Assembly (NCBI GenBank): GCA_030052745.1
Contig: JANBVO010000054.1
Location: 62,001-126,000 of the forward strand
DNA: 64,000 nucleotides
Source: Pleurostoma richardsiae
Taxonomy: Eukaryota > Ascomycota > Sordariomycetes > Calosphaeriales > Pleurostomataceae
Reading direction: 5' to 3'
The stretch's first letter is position 1; every line of letters starts with the position of its first letter. Under the pieces are notes generated by a model. That model saw nothing but the letters and a program-made list of their open reading frames with translations. It did no database searches and was not told the origin of the DNA. Below, one piece after another: positions 48,918-62,925 of the stretch. The position numbers and the translations under genes were made by a program.

Positions 48918-51575
48918 TTCGATTGAGACAGTAGGACGTAGATTGGGGGTATCAGCGGCGGAAAAGCAGAGGCGATGGGAGTATGGAGAGGGAGGAGGAT
49001 GGTCGAGAGCAGAGAGAAGGAGAAGAAGACGAGTTTTGTGAGGAATGCGAGAGTTGATATGCGTTGCGTTGCCGTCTGCCGTGTGCCGCAAGGTGCTGGT
49101 TACCCCGAGTTCCAAGGCTAAGCCTAAGCCGATTTGCGGATGCTCTGATTCGACCTGATCGGATGTGCCGAGGTCAAGCGCTAACACGCGGGTGGAGGCT
49201 CTTCACCCCAGAGTCTCCACGGGATTTACTGCCATATTCGTACGGCGTGTATTACTGACTCGGGCACGTCGGACATTCAGGTGCCTGCGCTCTCCAGGAC
49301 TGACAATATATCCCGATGGCTGTCGAGCCCTTCTTGCATACAGGACACGCTCGTCACGGCTCTGGCGAGTTGAGGCCGTCCAGGGCCGGTGACGAGGGCC
49401 GGCATCGCAGTCTCCTGTGATGGCCCCTCGCGCTGCACTTTACCGAATGGCCTTGGTCCCTCGCGGCCATTGTGCCGAGGCTTCTCCACGCCGTTCGAGT
49501 GTGGGGGAAAGGGGGGAAATGCCCAAGCAGGACCCCGTCATTCGGACTTACCTTACTCTAGGTGCCCTAGTCTAGACAGTGCTGCACTGTGATGGCGACG
49601 GCAGGGAGATTGGGTGCCATCAGCAGGCGAAGAAGCTGTTACGAGGTGGACTATCAAAGCGCGCGTTATTGGGGTACTTGCAATGTGTGCGGTTCCTGAC
49701 TGTCACAAGCCATTCCCCGCAAACTCGCCCGCCCATTGAGAGGGAGACTCTGACGGCACACCAGTCTCTTTCACATGTGATGCCTCCCTTCTTTTCCTCC
49801 AATGCTGGACCCTCCACCACAAGCCGCCGGCCCTCTGCTGCTGGTCACTTGCCAGACGGTAATCGCCTCCAAGGTCGAACCCCACAAACCCGCGGAGTCA
49901 GATGATTGACGCGCAGAGATTCGAATCTGGGGCAGAGGCCATCGCCGTCATCTGGGCTGGCCAACGCCGCCATCGCCAGCATGTGAAAGTGCGTCATCCC
50001 AGACAGACCTACCTCAGGTACATAATAAGCCACCCGTGGCTATGATGCTTAGGTAACCCTTCGAAGACACAAGGTGAGTAGGCAAGGTAGACACCACCTC
50101 ACACAGAAAGGAAAACTACGGATCCGCCGGCGCCGCACTTGGGAAGTTGGACACACCTGAGGCCAGGAACGGAGTCGCTGGAATGATTATCCAGGCTGTA
50201 GAGAAGTACGCGGCGGAGGTACGGAGTATTTGCTAACGATACCTGGACATATCAAAACACTTCAGCTTCCTCCCTCACCTCTCCGTCCTGCTGTGTCACT
50301 TCACTTTCGTCTTCTTCTCGTGCAGGGCTTCCGCTAGGGTCCCTGCAATCTGCCTTCGTTCGCTGCAGGTTGCTGGGACAGTGCTGACCTAAGCGATCCG
50401 GCCCAATCCTACACCGCTCGCTCTCCAGCGCGCGAGTTGGGGGCTGTTTGGGGGCCGGTGAAGAACGCCATCGCCGGTTTTCGCCCAGTCCGGAAGACTG
50501 ACAAATATGGAAACGAGCAGAGCAACTAGTTATCTACTGCATCGATGGCGCGATGCTCTCGAATCAAGGACTGTTCCCCCTGGGTCATAGAGCTGTCCGC
50601 CGCTTCTACGCTGTCTGGCGAGTCGCAAAGCGCAGCAAGTCTCCGACTCAATGGTCCGTGAGGTCCGTCTAGAAGTACGCATACAATTCTGTCAGCAGCA
50701 GCGCGGGCCTGGAACCTGCTTCTTCAACGGACAATCCTTCGACTGAAGAGGGTTGTTCCGAGCGCCGATGCTCTGAGAGGGGTTGGTCGCATCGGGCTTG
50801 GCCCTCGGTTTCCCGTCAGGCATCCACACGAAACTGAAGATCATTTGAGCCACGCGAATTATGCATGGGCTCTGCACCTGGCTCGACCGAGTCGCCGGCT
50901 GCTCCTGCCACAGCTCTGTCTCAGGCCAGGCTAACTGCGTCGCAGAGGCGCTCAGCCCCGTCTTGGGCGGAAGAGCAGGCGCCACAACGAGATGTCGGCA
51001 GGAAGTGTCGGAATCGCCAGGGCAGAGCAGAACAGATGCTTTCCGGGCTCGAGGCACGCACCTCATCGTTCTGATCTGATTTTCATAAAGTTGGCGATAG
51101 TGCACCGCGATATTACAGGTCCTAGCCCGCAGGCTCATCACCCCACCAGCACCTTGGCTGTGGATAAGAAAAGCATCAAATGGGGGCTCCGCCTCCTCGG
51201 GGTTCTGCACCACCAAGAGTCTAGTTTTCAGCTAATGGTAGGGGTTACCCGCGGGCGGAGGAATCAGCGGCTGGGATTTGCTGGACGTCTGTAGCCAAGT
51301 GGCTCATGCCTGCATTGAAGGATTCGTGCTAATCTTCCTCCACCCCGTTGTGGTAAGACCGGTAAGGGATCGTCTCAGTGCTCTCGCAAGGCTGAGCAGC
51401 ACAGAGCAGCACCAGAAGGGCGGGTAGCGGGTAGGTCCTGTGCGCTTGTCCTACCGTTGCAACTTAATCTATCCTGCTCCTTCGTCAATCGCGTGTCGCT
51501 TCTTCTTTGCAATCTGTCTAACCGTCCATCCAGTGATGCCTTTCAAGACGTCGTGACATCTCTCTGCTTCCAACC
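48918..51575. promoter_or_regulatory. 2.7-kb divergent promoter region, fumarate reductase / lectin-like gene
   Basis: Intergenic DNA between head-to-head genes. A TACGGAGTA-type word occurs near 50220. No coding sequence, RNA gene or clear operator recognised. The 12-bp AT-rich palindrome near 49917-49928 was checked as a tRNA T-arm and failed. Confidence 0.45.
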
Positions 51576-53171
51576 ATGGCGAGTCCTCAGGGAAACCCCC
51601 AACCCGAGTATAGCACATTGGAGGTGAACCCTCACGCACAGCAGCAGCAGCAGCAGAGCTACGGCGACGGAGGATACCAGTATACTTCCGTGAATCAGAA
51701 CGATCAGGAATGGGCCCATACGCACTCGTACCCACAGGTGGCCTACACGCCGGAACCTCAGGTCGTCTATGACAAGTCGTACCCTGAGGCCGTGCCCGGT
51801 CAACCGCTACCGGACCAGCCACAGCCGCTGCCAGAGCAGACCGACGTCCCGCCTCCCGCAAGTGGGAAGATTCTCGGGCTGGCGAGGAAAACGTTCTTCA
51901 TCGTCCTGGCAGTCGTCCTGGTCGTCGTCATCGGGGCCGTGGTCGGCGGCGCGGTCGGCGGAACGGTTGGAAAGAGCAACAAGTCGAGCAACGGCGGCAG
52001 CGGCAGCGGCACATCGACGACAACCCCGACGCCGACCTCGACGTCATCGCCCGGAAGCTCGGGCAGCAGCTCGATCGTCCTGAGCAACTCAAGCCTCAGC
52101 GCCATCAACTGGACCGATGCCGACAACAATGCCTACCACGCCGTCTTCTGGCAGGACCGCTCGGCGCATCTCATGATGTCGTTGTGGGACTCGGCGAACA
52201 ACTCGTGGGAGGTGCAAAACATCTCCAGCAAGATCAGCGGCCAGCTGCAGGCCCTGCCGGGCACACCTCTCAACGGGGCCGTGCGTGGCTCTCCTTGGAC
52301 AGAGAAGCCATTCAACATGAGTTTCGGCATCACGCTGTTCTACATGTCGCCATCGAACATCATCCAGCAGCTTTACAGCACCGACGCGAGGGGCGCTGCT
52401 TGGGACCGTGGGCAGCTGTTGACGGCCAACTCGAACATCCAGACCGGCGACGGCTCGCAGCTCGCGATATGGTGGGGCCAGTGCGCAAAGAACTGCAGCA
52501 ACGAGATCTGGATGTTCTATGAGAACACGAACCAGGGTCTGATGTTCTCCTCGTCGGACAGCGATTTCTCCGTCTCGGATGACGGCGACTGGGTGTCCAA
52601 CATCGTCAAGGGCTCCGGGCTTACGATGTGCGCGATCTCGGCAGACAACGCGACCTGGGGCGACGATATCAGCAGCCCGCGCATCTACTACGACACCTCC
52701 GGCATCATCCAGGAGGTTGTCTGGCGGCCTGACCAGAATAAGTGGATATACGGTAGGTGCTCCCCTCGTTTCGCTGAATGCAGGCTGTATTCAGAATTGC
52801 GACATCCATGCTAACATGCACAAACAGCAAGCACCGTCTGGCGGGATCTCCCAAGCGTACCTCCGAAGCTAACCTCTATGGGCTACTTCCACACGGGTGA
52901 CGGCCGCAACAGCCCGAGGCGGCTGCTGATCGCCGCGCGCTTCGACAACGGGACAGTGGGCATCAACTACTACAACACGGAGGAGTGGCACGGGCAATCA
53001 TTCCCAACCCTCTCGGGCACGACGTACGACAACTGGACATCCATATCTGTCGTGGCGGCGACGAACCTCCTGTTCTTCGGCCTGACCGGTGATGGCGAGA
53101 TTCACGAGTATACAATGGACCGTACCAATCCGCTATCGTGGACGTACAATTCACAAGTCAGCGTCTCCTGA
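51576..53171 (+). CDS. Type II membrane protein, lectin-like beta-propeller ectodomain
   Basis: Two exons, 51576..52752 and 52828..53171, with a 75-nt intron, give 506 aa. The cytosolic N-terminus (1-105) is Gln/Pro/Tyr-rich and includes six consecutive Gln at 22-27, encoded by a CAG run. There is no cleavable signal; one strongly hydrophobic segment at about 107-128 acts as signal anchor. A Ser/Thr/Gly linker (about 132-165) leads to an ectodomain of about 340 residues. Its regular Trp/Tyr-rich units (WTDADNNAYHAVFW, TLFYMSPSN, IWWGQ, IYYDTSGIIQEVVW, INYYNTEEWHG, LLFFGLTGDGEIHEY) suggest a six-bladed propeller like fungal fucose-specific lectins. Many N-glycosylation sites support an outside location. 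The lectin assignment is by pattern only; sugar binding is not shown. Confidence 0.72.
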
Positions 53172-53762
53172 GGGGACGTTCTTGCGTCTGCATGAGCACA
53201 ACCGCAGTTTTAGTCTGTTGTCTTGAAGGCGTTTATGGCATTGCTCGGGAAGAAGAGAGCACGGCGTTTGGGGGAAGGGATACCTTATGTCGATTCTGCA
53301 TTTTGACGTCGGATCCAGGAGCTGATGTTAGACAGACCTGATCTGTGGCTCCGTACATGAGCGGGATGGAGGTGGAGAGAGCCGTTTACATTTATCAAAA
53401 CAACTTGATTCCCGTCTCTGACAGAGAAGGCCTATGTTATCAAACATGTGTTGTAGCAGGCGTCTACGTTGAGAGGAGGATACCCGTATGCCACAGTCAA
53501 AGGTAGTAGATACAGATAAGAATTTTAGCAGTCTGCGCGCAGAAGAATCGTTAGGTAGTCATACATCGGTGCTTGTGATGGCTACTTCGCATGCGGATTC
53601 AAGTGGTGCTGCTCGGGGTTAGGGTTGATCCGGATACGTCATCCCGCGACATCAAGTGATCCCGCCGCCTCCCGCTGATAACCCGCCCGACCTTACCTTT
53701 GCACAGCGTGATAGCGGCTCCCACTCCCTTGAAGGGATATACCACACCAGAAAACGCAAAAG
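53172..53762. other. 591-bp intergenic region, lectin-like / FAS1 genes
   Basis: Holds the 3' UTR of the lectin-like gene and the FAS1 gene promoter. Nothing else recognised. Confidence 0.45.
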
Positions 53763-54610
53763 ATGAAGCCTGCATATCTCTGCGCATTCGCATCCCTCAC
53801 CTCCCTAGCCACGTCGCAACTCATCGTGCCCCTCCACCACAGAGGCAAAGGCAAGGCTATCCCGCCTCCGCTCCGCGGCGACATCCAAGACTCCTCCGGC
53901 GACCACCAGCAGCAGCCGCTCATGGACCCCGTCGGCCCGCCCGTCCCCGCCCTGCCTCCGGGCCCTCCCTCCGATGAGCAGCCTCCTTCCTCGTCACCCG
54001 GCGGCGGCGGCGGCCTGCTCATCACGGACGTGATGGGCCGCGACCGGTCGATCAACATCTTCGCGGGGCTGGCCCGCGACACGGAGGAGGTGTCGCGGCG
54101 GCTGGACGACGCGGGGCAGAACTCGACGGTGCTGGCGCCGCTCAACAGCGCGGTGGAGGGCTTGCCGCGCAAGCCGTGGGAGGACCCGCGCGACTACTCG
54201 GGGCTGGGGGAGGCGGCGTACGAGGGCGGGGAGGGGGAGGAGAGGGCGCGGCGGAACATCCAGCGGTTCGTGGAGGCGCACGTGGTCCCGGCGAGCCCGT
54301 GGGGGGAGGGCCGCAGGGTGAGGACGGTGGATGGAGGGGAGAGGGAGGTGTGGTGGGAGGATAGGGACGGGGTCAAGGTGGTGAGTAACTTCCTGGCTGC
54401 GCTGTCGCTGCTTTGTGAGATTTTGGGGGTGGACGTGTTGCTGACAAGTTGTGCAGATCCAGCCTGATGGGATCGAGGTTGTGGGTGTTGCTGGCAGCGT
54501 GTCGAATGGGCAGGTGGTGAGTTGTCTTGTGTCCCTACGAGTTGCTGTCTCGCATGACTAACAAGTGCTCTTCAAAGTGGATTATCAAGGGAGTTCGCAA
54601 CTATGCTTGA
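53763..54610 (+). CDS. Small secreted FAS1 (fasciclin) domain protein
   Basis: Three exons, 53763..54380, 54457..54516 and 54578..54610, with introns of 76 and 61 nt, give 236 aa. The signal peptide (MKPAYLCAFASLTSLATSQ) is followed by a Pro/Gly-rich spacer (about 25-85). One FAS1 domain follows, with NIFAGLARDTEEVSRRL, the STVLAPLNSAVEGLP segment (matching the family's FAPTN-type motif), the VEAHVVP box and a C-terminal strand region IEVVGVAGSVSNGQVWIIKGV. Single-domain FAS1 proteins of fungi are cell-surface or vacuolar, with possible adhesive roles. No GPI signal or second TM is seen. The last exon is only 33 nt and was placed by frame and FAS1 ending; moderately secure. It sits in tandem after another cell-surface gene. 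Confidence 0.82.
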
Positions 54611-55555
54611 GGGGGTGTTGAGTTACGATAGAGATCGGCAAAGGATGGGACGGGACAAGAACGATTGTTTGGAGCGTCTTCTCTAAGGCGTCTGTTTCCT
54701 TTGGCGATACATGTCAATATTTCGAGTGGTTGCCCGTTTCTCATAGGGCGAGGTTTAGTAGAGTGAGAGTGTGTACACACATGATGCGACACAATACGAT
54801 GACTTATGACTATTCAGCAAACCTCTTATTGTCTCTCGATTGCAATATGCGCGTAGATATTCAACTTGTGAACGCGCAACTGTGGAGTTCTATTCACGAG
54901 TACCTGCCTGGGTCTTGTTCGCATGTCATTGCCCTTGTATTGGCTATTGTTCCCACCCAACCCGAGGCACAGCACAAAAGAATTAAATACAATAAGACGA
55001 TGCTTCACCTGATTGATGCCAGTGGCCTTGAATAGACAGTCTCGACTACCGAGGTCATACACACGGCCAGGACCTTTTGTGGCGTTTCTTCGTCCGATGT
55101 TGCGGATGTGGCGCAACCTTATCGCGCTTATCGCTCGGAACAATTGAAGTTCCGTGTACTTGCCTGCCACAGCAGCTCCCCCCGTCCCCCGTCTCGGCAG
55201 AGAAACCTGGCCTGCGATCACCATCTTCTCCCTCTGATGCAAAGCTCCTGCACAGTGGTCTACAGTCTGCCTCCCAATAGACTCGGTGCCGCTTTATTCT
55301 TTGCCATGTTGTGATCAGAAGCCAACGGCCCGAACGCTATCGACTGACCATTCTCGTCTTTGAGAGTGAGTAGCCGCGACTGTTTTCTTTTTCGGATCGG
55401 CGACTCCTGATCTCATCGCGGCTCAGCCTCTGCTGGCCGACGTTGAGATCTCGGTTCCGAGAAGAAGAGCCCATATCTCTGTATCGCAAGGCTTAATACG
55501 ATGCTGGAATCCTTCTGACGTCTTGTGCTTTAGACCTTCCGGCCCGTCAAGAGCT
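54611..55555. promoter_or_regulatory. 945-bp upstream region of SIN3
   Basis: Contains the FAS1 gene 3' UTR and the SIN3 promoter/leader. A short upstream ORF (ATG at 55501, five codons, stop at 55518) precedes SIN3. A candidate 5'UTR intron, donor GTGAGT at 55366 and acceptor TTTAG ending at 55533, would remove it. Confidence 0.45.
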
Positions 55556-58500
55556 ATGAACAGTTCGGCACTACACGGCTCCAGCTTTGACCGCGATCGC
55601 GAGCGCGATCTGGAGGAGCAGCGGCATCGCGCCCTCCAACAGCAAGACGAGATAGCCCTCCGCGAACGCGAGCAGGGCGATCGGCACCGCGAGCCCTACC
55701 AGCCCGGTGCTCCCCACCACAGCAGCGCCGGCTCCCTCCCGATCCATCAGCCGGTCGCATCGAGAATACCCGGCGCCATCCACAGCCCGGGCGGACTGCT
55801 CGCGAACCACGGCGGATCAGCTGCTCCCCTCTCGCTTGGCGCGCCGTCCGGCCCTGGAGCTGGCTTCAGTGGCCCCTTGCATAACGAGCCCAACCGTCAG
55901 ATACCACACAGCGGCCAGAACGGGGCCGCGTCCGCGCAGCACCAGATGTTCGCACCTCTGCCGCACGGCTCAGGAGGCCCCAACAACTCCCTTGGCGCAT
56001 CTGGCGGCTCCGGCTCCATGTTTGGCGGCCCTCTCCAGCCCGATGCCGGCCGTGGCCCCGCGCAGCCGATGCCGCCCTTCGGCGGGGGCGGCAGCGGCAT
56101 GGGCGGGAACCACGCGATGCCTCCTGCGTCTGGCGGTCTCGCGCAGGGTCAACAGCCGATCCTGAATGTGAGCAGCCCACGCGACCCTGATCATCGAGTA
56201 TATGCCGATGTTGTTGCGCTGTCACGGGAGTACCACGCTGACCAGGGACTGGAACAGGATGCCCTCAGCTACCTTGACCAGGTCAAGGTGCAGTTCTCAG
56301 AGCAGCCCGACGTTTATAACAGATTCCTCGACATCATGAAAGACTTCAAGAGCCAGACGTAGGTGCCACAATCCCCCTCTGCAGCGCTTGCCGTGTTCTA
56401 ACGCGAAGCAGCATCGACACGCCTGGCGTGATTAGCCGCGTCTCCGAGCTCTTCGCGGGGCACCCCAACCTGATCCAGGGCTTCAATACCTTCCTTCCAC
56501 CGGGCTACAGAATCGAGTGCGGTCTCGAAAATAATCCGAATAGTATCCGGGTGACAACACCCTCCGGCTCGACCATACACTCTATTGGGCCCGGCCGAGC
56601 GATGCAGCCGGAGCCGGGCCCCGCCGGTGCTGGTCCGGGCCAGGGGTTCATGAACCAGCCGCGCTCTAACAACTGGCAGGCGCCGGTCCAGCACAGTGTC
56701 GAAAGCCCCGAGGCGCAGTTCAGCGCTCCGGTACAGAACGCCCCCGGGCTATTTGGCCAGCGGTCAGAGCAGGGTGCACCGTTCGAAAACCACAGCCCCG
56801 TCCACCAGGCGCGGAGCGTCCCTCAGCCGCGAAGCAGCTCGGTGAACCCTCACCCGCCGGTGCCTCGAAGCGCGCATACTCCCACACCGGCTGCGGCCCA
56901 GTCGGCAGTGAACGGCAGCGCTGCCCAGCAGCAGGGAAATAATATGGAGAAGCGAGGGCCAGTCGAGTTCAATCACGCTATCAGCTACGTGAACAAGATC
57001 AAGGTAGGTGAAGAGTGAATGCGACCCGCGGCTGTACCTCCCTCAGCCAGCGCGCATCCTTAGGCTCTTCCGTCCCAAGTTACTGACGACTCACTCCCTT
57101 CTCAGAATCGCTTCCAAGATAAACCCGAGATCTACAAAAACTTCCTCGAGATCCTGCAGACATACCAGCGCGAGCAGAAGCCGATCCAAGAGGTGTATGC
57201 CCAGGTGACCACTCTGTTCAACAGTGCACCCGACCTGCTTGAAGATTTCAAGCAGTTCCTCCCCGAGTCCGCAGCGAACACACGGTCTGGCGGGCAGCGC
57301 CCTTCTGATGACGGAGCGCCGCTGAGCAACGCTGTCCAGTTGGCTCAAAGCCACGCCGCCCGAGAGGCTCCCAAGATGCCTCCGGTGGGCAATTTCGCGC
57401 CGCCTGGCAGCGCTGTCAAGGAGACTAAGAAACGGCCTCGACAGGAAAAGCAGGCCGCAGCACCCGTGCCCACCAACGAACAGCCTCCGCTCTCAGCAGT
57501 ACGGGGCGCACCGCCGGAGAGGAGCAACAAGCGTATGAAGACCACCCATACCAAGGCTGTTGCCGCAGCGGATGCCGCCGCTGTCGAGCCCAACCTGACA
57601 CCCGTCATGCCCGAACCGGTTGGCCCGACGTCGCCATCTATCGCTTGGCAGGACGATTTCACATTCTTCGAGCGAGTGAAGAAGCATCTCAACAACAGGA
57701 CGGCACTGGTCGAGTTCCTGAAGCTCTGCAACATGTACACCCAGGATCTGATCGACAAGAATGTCCTCATCTACAAGGCCTCCCAGTTCATCGGCGGTCA
57801 GCCCGAGCTCTTGAACTACCTTAAGGCGTATGTTAGGTACAACGGCGAAGACGACACGGTCGACAACCGCCCGGAGCCGCCGACTGGCAAGGTCTCGCTG
57901 AGCAACTGCCGCGGCTTTGGCCCCAGCTATCGTCTGCTACCCACAAGCGTGAGTCATCTCTCTAAAACGTAAAACAGCCCAACTGACGGCATGATAGGAG
58001 CACCTGAAGCCATGCAGCGGCCGCGACGAGCTGTGCTGGTCGGTCCTTAACGACTCGTGGGCGTCTCACCCGACGTGGGCCTCGGAGGACTCGGGCTTCG
58101 TTGCGCACAGGAAGAACGGGTTTGAAGAGGGTCTCCATCGGATCGAGGAGGAGCGCCACGACTACGACTTCCACATCGAGCTGAACCAGAAGTGCATCCA
58201 GCTCCTGGAGCCGATCGCTCAGCAGATGCTCACGCTCAGCCCCGCCGAGCGTCAGAACTTCCGCCTGCCTCCTGCCCTCGGCGGCACTAGCACGTCCATC
58301 TACAAGCGGGTCATAAAGAAGATCTACGGCACGGAGCATGGCGTGCAAGTCGCCAATGATCTCTTCGCGCATCCGTTCGCCGTCCTGCCTATTGTGCTGG
58401 CGCGCCTCAAGCAGAAGGACGAGGAGTGGCGCTTCAGCCAGCGCGAGTGGGAGAAGGTCTGGCAGGCACAGACCGAGGCCATGTTCCTCAAGAGTCTCGA

Positions 58501-60306
58501 TCACATGGGGATCCAGGTCAAGCAGAACGACAAACGCAACCTGTCACAGAAACACCTGGTCGACGTCATCAAGACCAAGCACGAAGAGCAGCGCCGCGCC
58601 AGGCTAGCCAAGGTTCAGGGCGTGCCGCGGTACCAGTTCAAGTACCCCTTCTCGGACAAGGATGTAGTGCTCGATCTCCTTCGCTTCATGGTCCTGTATG
58701 CCATGAACAGTGGCCAGCACGGCGTCACGGAGAAGGAGCGCATTGTCGAGTTCTTCGAGACATTCATCCCCCAGTTCTTTGATCTCGACGAGGACAAGGT
58801 CCACGAGAAGCTTGCCGATATTGACAGAGAGTCTGGCGACGACGAGGGCGAAGACTCTACCCCTGCCGAGCTCACCAATGGACGTAACTCGCGCCGGAAC
58901 GGCAAGCGATCAGATCTGCTCCGTGGCGTCCTGGATCCCAGCCGGAACCACAGCAAGTCTCGCCACCAGAAGGAGGGTAGTGCGGCGTCGGGCAGCAAGG
59001 AGACTACTCCAGATGTCGCGTCTGCCAACGAGGAAGATATGCCTGACGTTCCTGAGGACGCTTCCGTTCCGGATGTACCTAATGATCGCTGGCTGTCTAC
59101 CGTCCCGCTCCCAACGGTCGCTAAGGGTGAGAACCCCCTGGTAGGCGCTGACGGCGAACTCAAGGCCGATGGCTTCTTCCGCCGACCATGGTACAACTTC
59201 TTCTGCAACCAGACTATATACGTCTTCTTCAGCGTCTTCCAGACCCTGTACAAGCGCCTCAAGGATGTCAAGGAGAACATCAGTGGCGTTCTTGAGGAGA
59301 TTGAGCGCGAGAACGCAGAGAAGCCTGCCAAGCAGCTCGGCCTCGTCCATCCGGACCTGCGGTACTTCCAGGACTCAGACCCCGCCACGTTCTGGCCGCG
59401 CACTGCAGAGCTGATTGAGGACTTCATCGTCGGAGAGATTGACGACAACCGGTACCAGGATGTCCTGCGCCACTACTACCTGAAGAACGGCTGGACGCTC
59501 TACACGATCCAGGACTTGCTTAAGACGCTCTGCCGCCTGTCGCTGATCTGCAACAACTCCGACTCCAAGGAGAAGACTCCGGATCTGATCCACCAGTTCC
59601 TCGTCAGCCGCCAGCAGGAGGAGACCAGCTACCAGACCGAGATAAGTGCTCGTAGGTTCGCGGAGAAATGCATTAAGGATGGAGAGATGTTCGTGATCCG
59701 CTGGGTAAGTACATGAACGCCCCAGGACGTCCTCTCTTCGCGTTACTGACCGCCATCTAGTACCCCGCTAAGACCGAGGCCACGGTTCGCTGGCTGCAGA
59801 AGGACGACATGACTTTCCATGTCGAGGAGATGGGGCCGAAGGAGCGCTGGCAGTACTACATCTCCTCGTGGACGCGTTCCGAGCCGACAGAGGGCATTAA
59901 CCGCGCTGCTTTGCAGAAGGTCGTGCTGGCCCGCAACCTTCCGTCTAGCGATGCGGACTCGGACAGCGGCTACCAGCCCAAAGCTCTTGCGTACCACGAG
60001 GGGCTGGTCCTGAAGATCTGCCTCAACACGTCTAAGATACTGTATGAGAGCGGCACCTCGAACTACTTCATCTACAACATCGCCGACGGCTCGGAGGAGG
60101 ACAGCGCGAGGCACGAGGAGCGGCACAAGCTGGTCACCGAGATCAGGAACCAGCGCTTCCGCGAGCGCATGGTGATGAACAACAAGTGGATGAAGGGCCT
60201 GAGCCAGGACCAGGTGCAGAAGTACAACGAGGCGTTCCAGAAGTGGGTCAATGATGGCGTCGTCCCGCCCGCGTCTCAGGGCACGGCGGTCGAGTCTATC
60301 GAGTAG
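55556..60306 (+). CDS. SIN3: Transcriptional corepressor Sin3
   Basis: Five exons, 55556..56358, 56412..57003, 57106..57948, 57998..59704 and 59761..60306, with introns of 49-102 nt, give 1496 aa, near yeast Sin3. It is the scaffold of Rpd3-type histone deacetylase complexes in the nucleus. A low-complexity Gly/Pro/Gln N-terminus (to about 230) precedes PAH1 (about 234-305, crossing intron 1), PAH2 (about 448-525, crossing intron 2) and PAH3 (about 647-710). The HDAC-interaction domain then starts at [21 protein letters not shown] and is well conserved through [19 protein letters not shown]-like sequence. A Ser/Glu/Asp-rich linker at about 920-1000 precedes the C-terminal Sin3 domain ([21 protein letters not shown]). 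The ATG at 55556 is preferred. The frame is open a little further upstream without another ATG. Confidence 0.96.
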
Positions 60307-61089
60307 GACCTGATCACGAAGCCGCCTTCAATTACTAACCCTCCGCTACCACCTCCTGCTGCTCCTCCTGCTCCTCCTCCTGTACAGGCTCTCCCCGTGC
60401 CGGTTTACTCGGAGGACTCTGATCTAACCACGCTTCCCTCTGATTCGAGCTGAATGGCCGGCACCTCCATGGCGGGTCACGAAGTTGGCTGGCTGAGACA
60501 TCTGGGCTATGACGGGGCGGCTGCACATATCTACGGGTGGACAATGGTTGCTTTATGGTTTGTTTGCTGCTGCTTTGCAATTTCTTCTCTTGACTAAAAA
60601 GTGGTCCGCCAGGCGTCGAGGCCGAGGAGTCCAGGGAGGTGATGGCCCAATGTCGCCTTGTGTGTTTGTGTACAATATCTCTCAGGGCATCAAGCTACCG
60701 CTAATAGATACCTTTTGCTATTTGAAGTCGCCATTTATGCTACTTAGGTGACATGATCTCGTCGCTCAATTCTTGCGAGACAAGCCTCACTCAAGATCGT
60801 GTTTCAATCAGCCTCGAGACCATCCACGGGCGAAGGCGCGTTTCAAGGCACTGTATTAAAGATTCGACCTGCTGGCCTGTAGTACCGCCGGGTGTCTAGC
60901 AGAAGATACAACTTTTGTATTAGAATGCGTACGCCTCTTCGGTAATCCCCTGGCCTATTCCCAATGCCATCCAGTTCATGGATCAGGTATATACGCGGCT
61001 GGGGGAGAAATGCCAAGCAGCTATATATACGTGCAACGCCTAATCGCGCAAGGGCTCTTGTTTCTTCTTCTCAAAGGTCAAAAGACCAC
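60307..61089. other. Convergent 3' intergenic region, SIN3 / ERG10
   Basis: 783 bp between convergent stops. It begins with an imperfect CTC/CTG-rich run (about 60351-60383). Both 3' UTRs should be here. Nothing else recognised. Confidence 0.5.
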
Positions 61090-62471
<1,382 letters not shown>

Positions 62472-62925
62472 TGTGAGGACTGCAGAGGAAGTGATGACGA
62501 GAAAGCCTGCGACGCAGTAATGAGAGGACAGTGAGGCAGATATAGAGAGGGGAAAGGAGTGTTTATTAATCTCTCGTCCTCGTCGAATTATCTTTGTTGA
62601 GAGGGTTGTGCAGAGGGCCGTTGCGGTGAGAGACCGACATCGCGGGGCACCTGCAGGTACCATTGGCAGAACTGTGGTGCCACGACGCTAAGAACGGGAG
62701 GCGGTGAGCGAGGGGCCGCACATTTCTGCCAATCATGTTTCGTCATTCTGCTGCTGCTCCAAATTTTCGAGAGGCGGCGACGACAGGTGCAGAGGTACGT
62801 ACCTGAGCTTCAGAATTTCCGTAGCCTCGAGCTTGGCTGGCCTTGCGACGCGATTGATACTTGCATTCTTGCCCTGCATCTTGAACGACGGAGGGCAATC
62901 CCAAGCCGCACAACGACCGCCAACC
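62472..62925. promoter_or_regulatory. 454-bp divergent promoter, ERG10 / SNU114
   Basis: The shared upstream region of two head-to-head housekeeping genes. Minus-strand bases 62663..62472 are an open, ATG-led frame continuous with ERG10. No specific transcription-factor site is assigned. Confidence 0.55.

Noticed and set aside
49917-49928. Palindrome containing TTCGAATC, like a tRNA T-loop
   Set aside because: Position 53 lacks the conserved G, flanking bases do not pair as a T-stem, and no anticodon or acceptor arm can be drawn on either strand.
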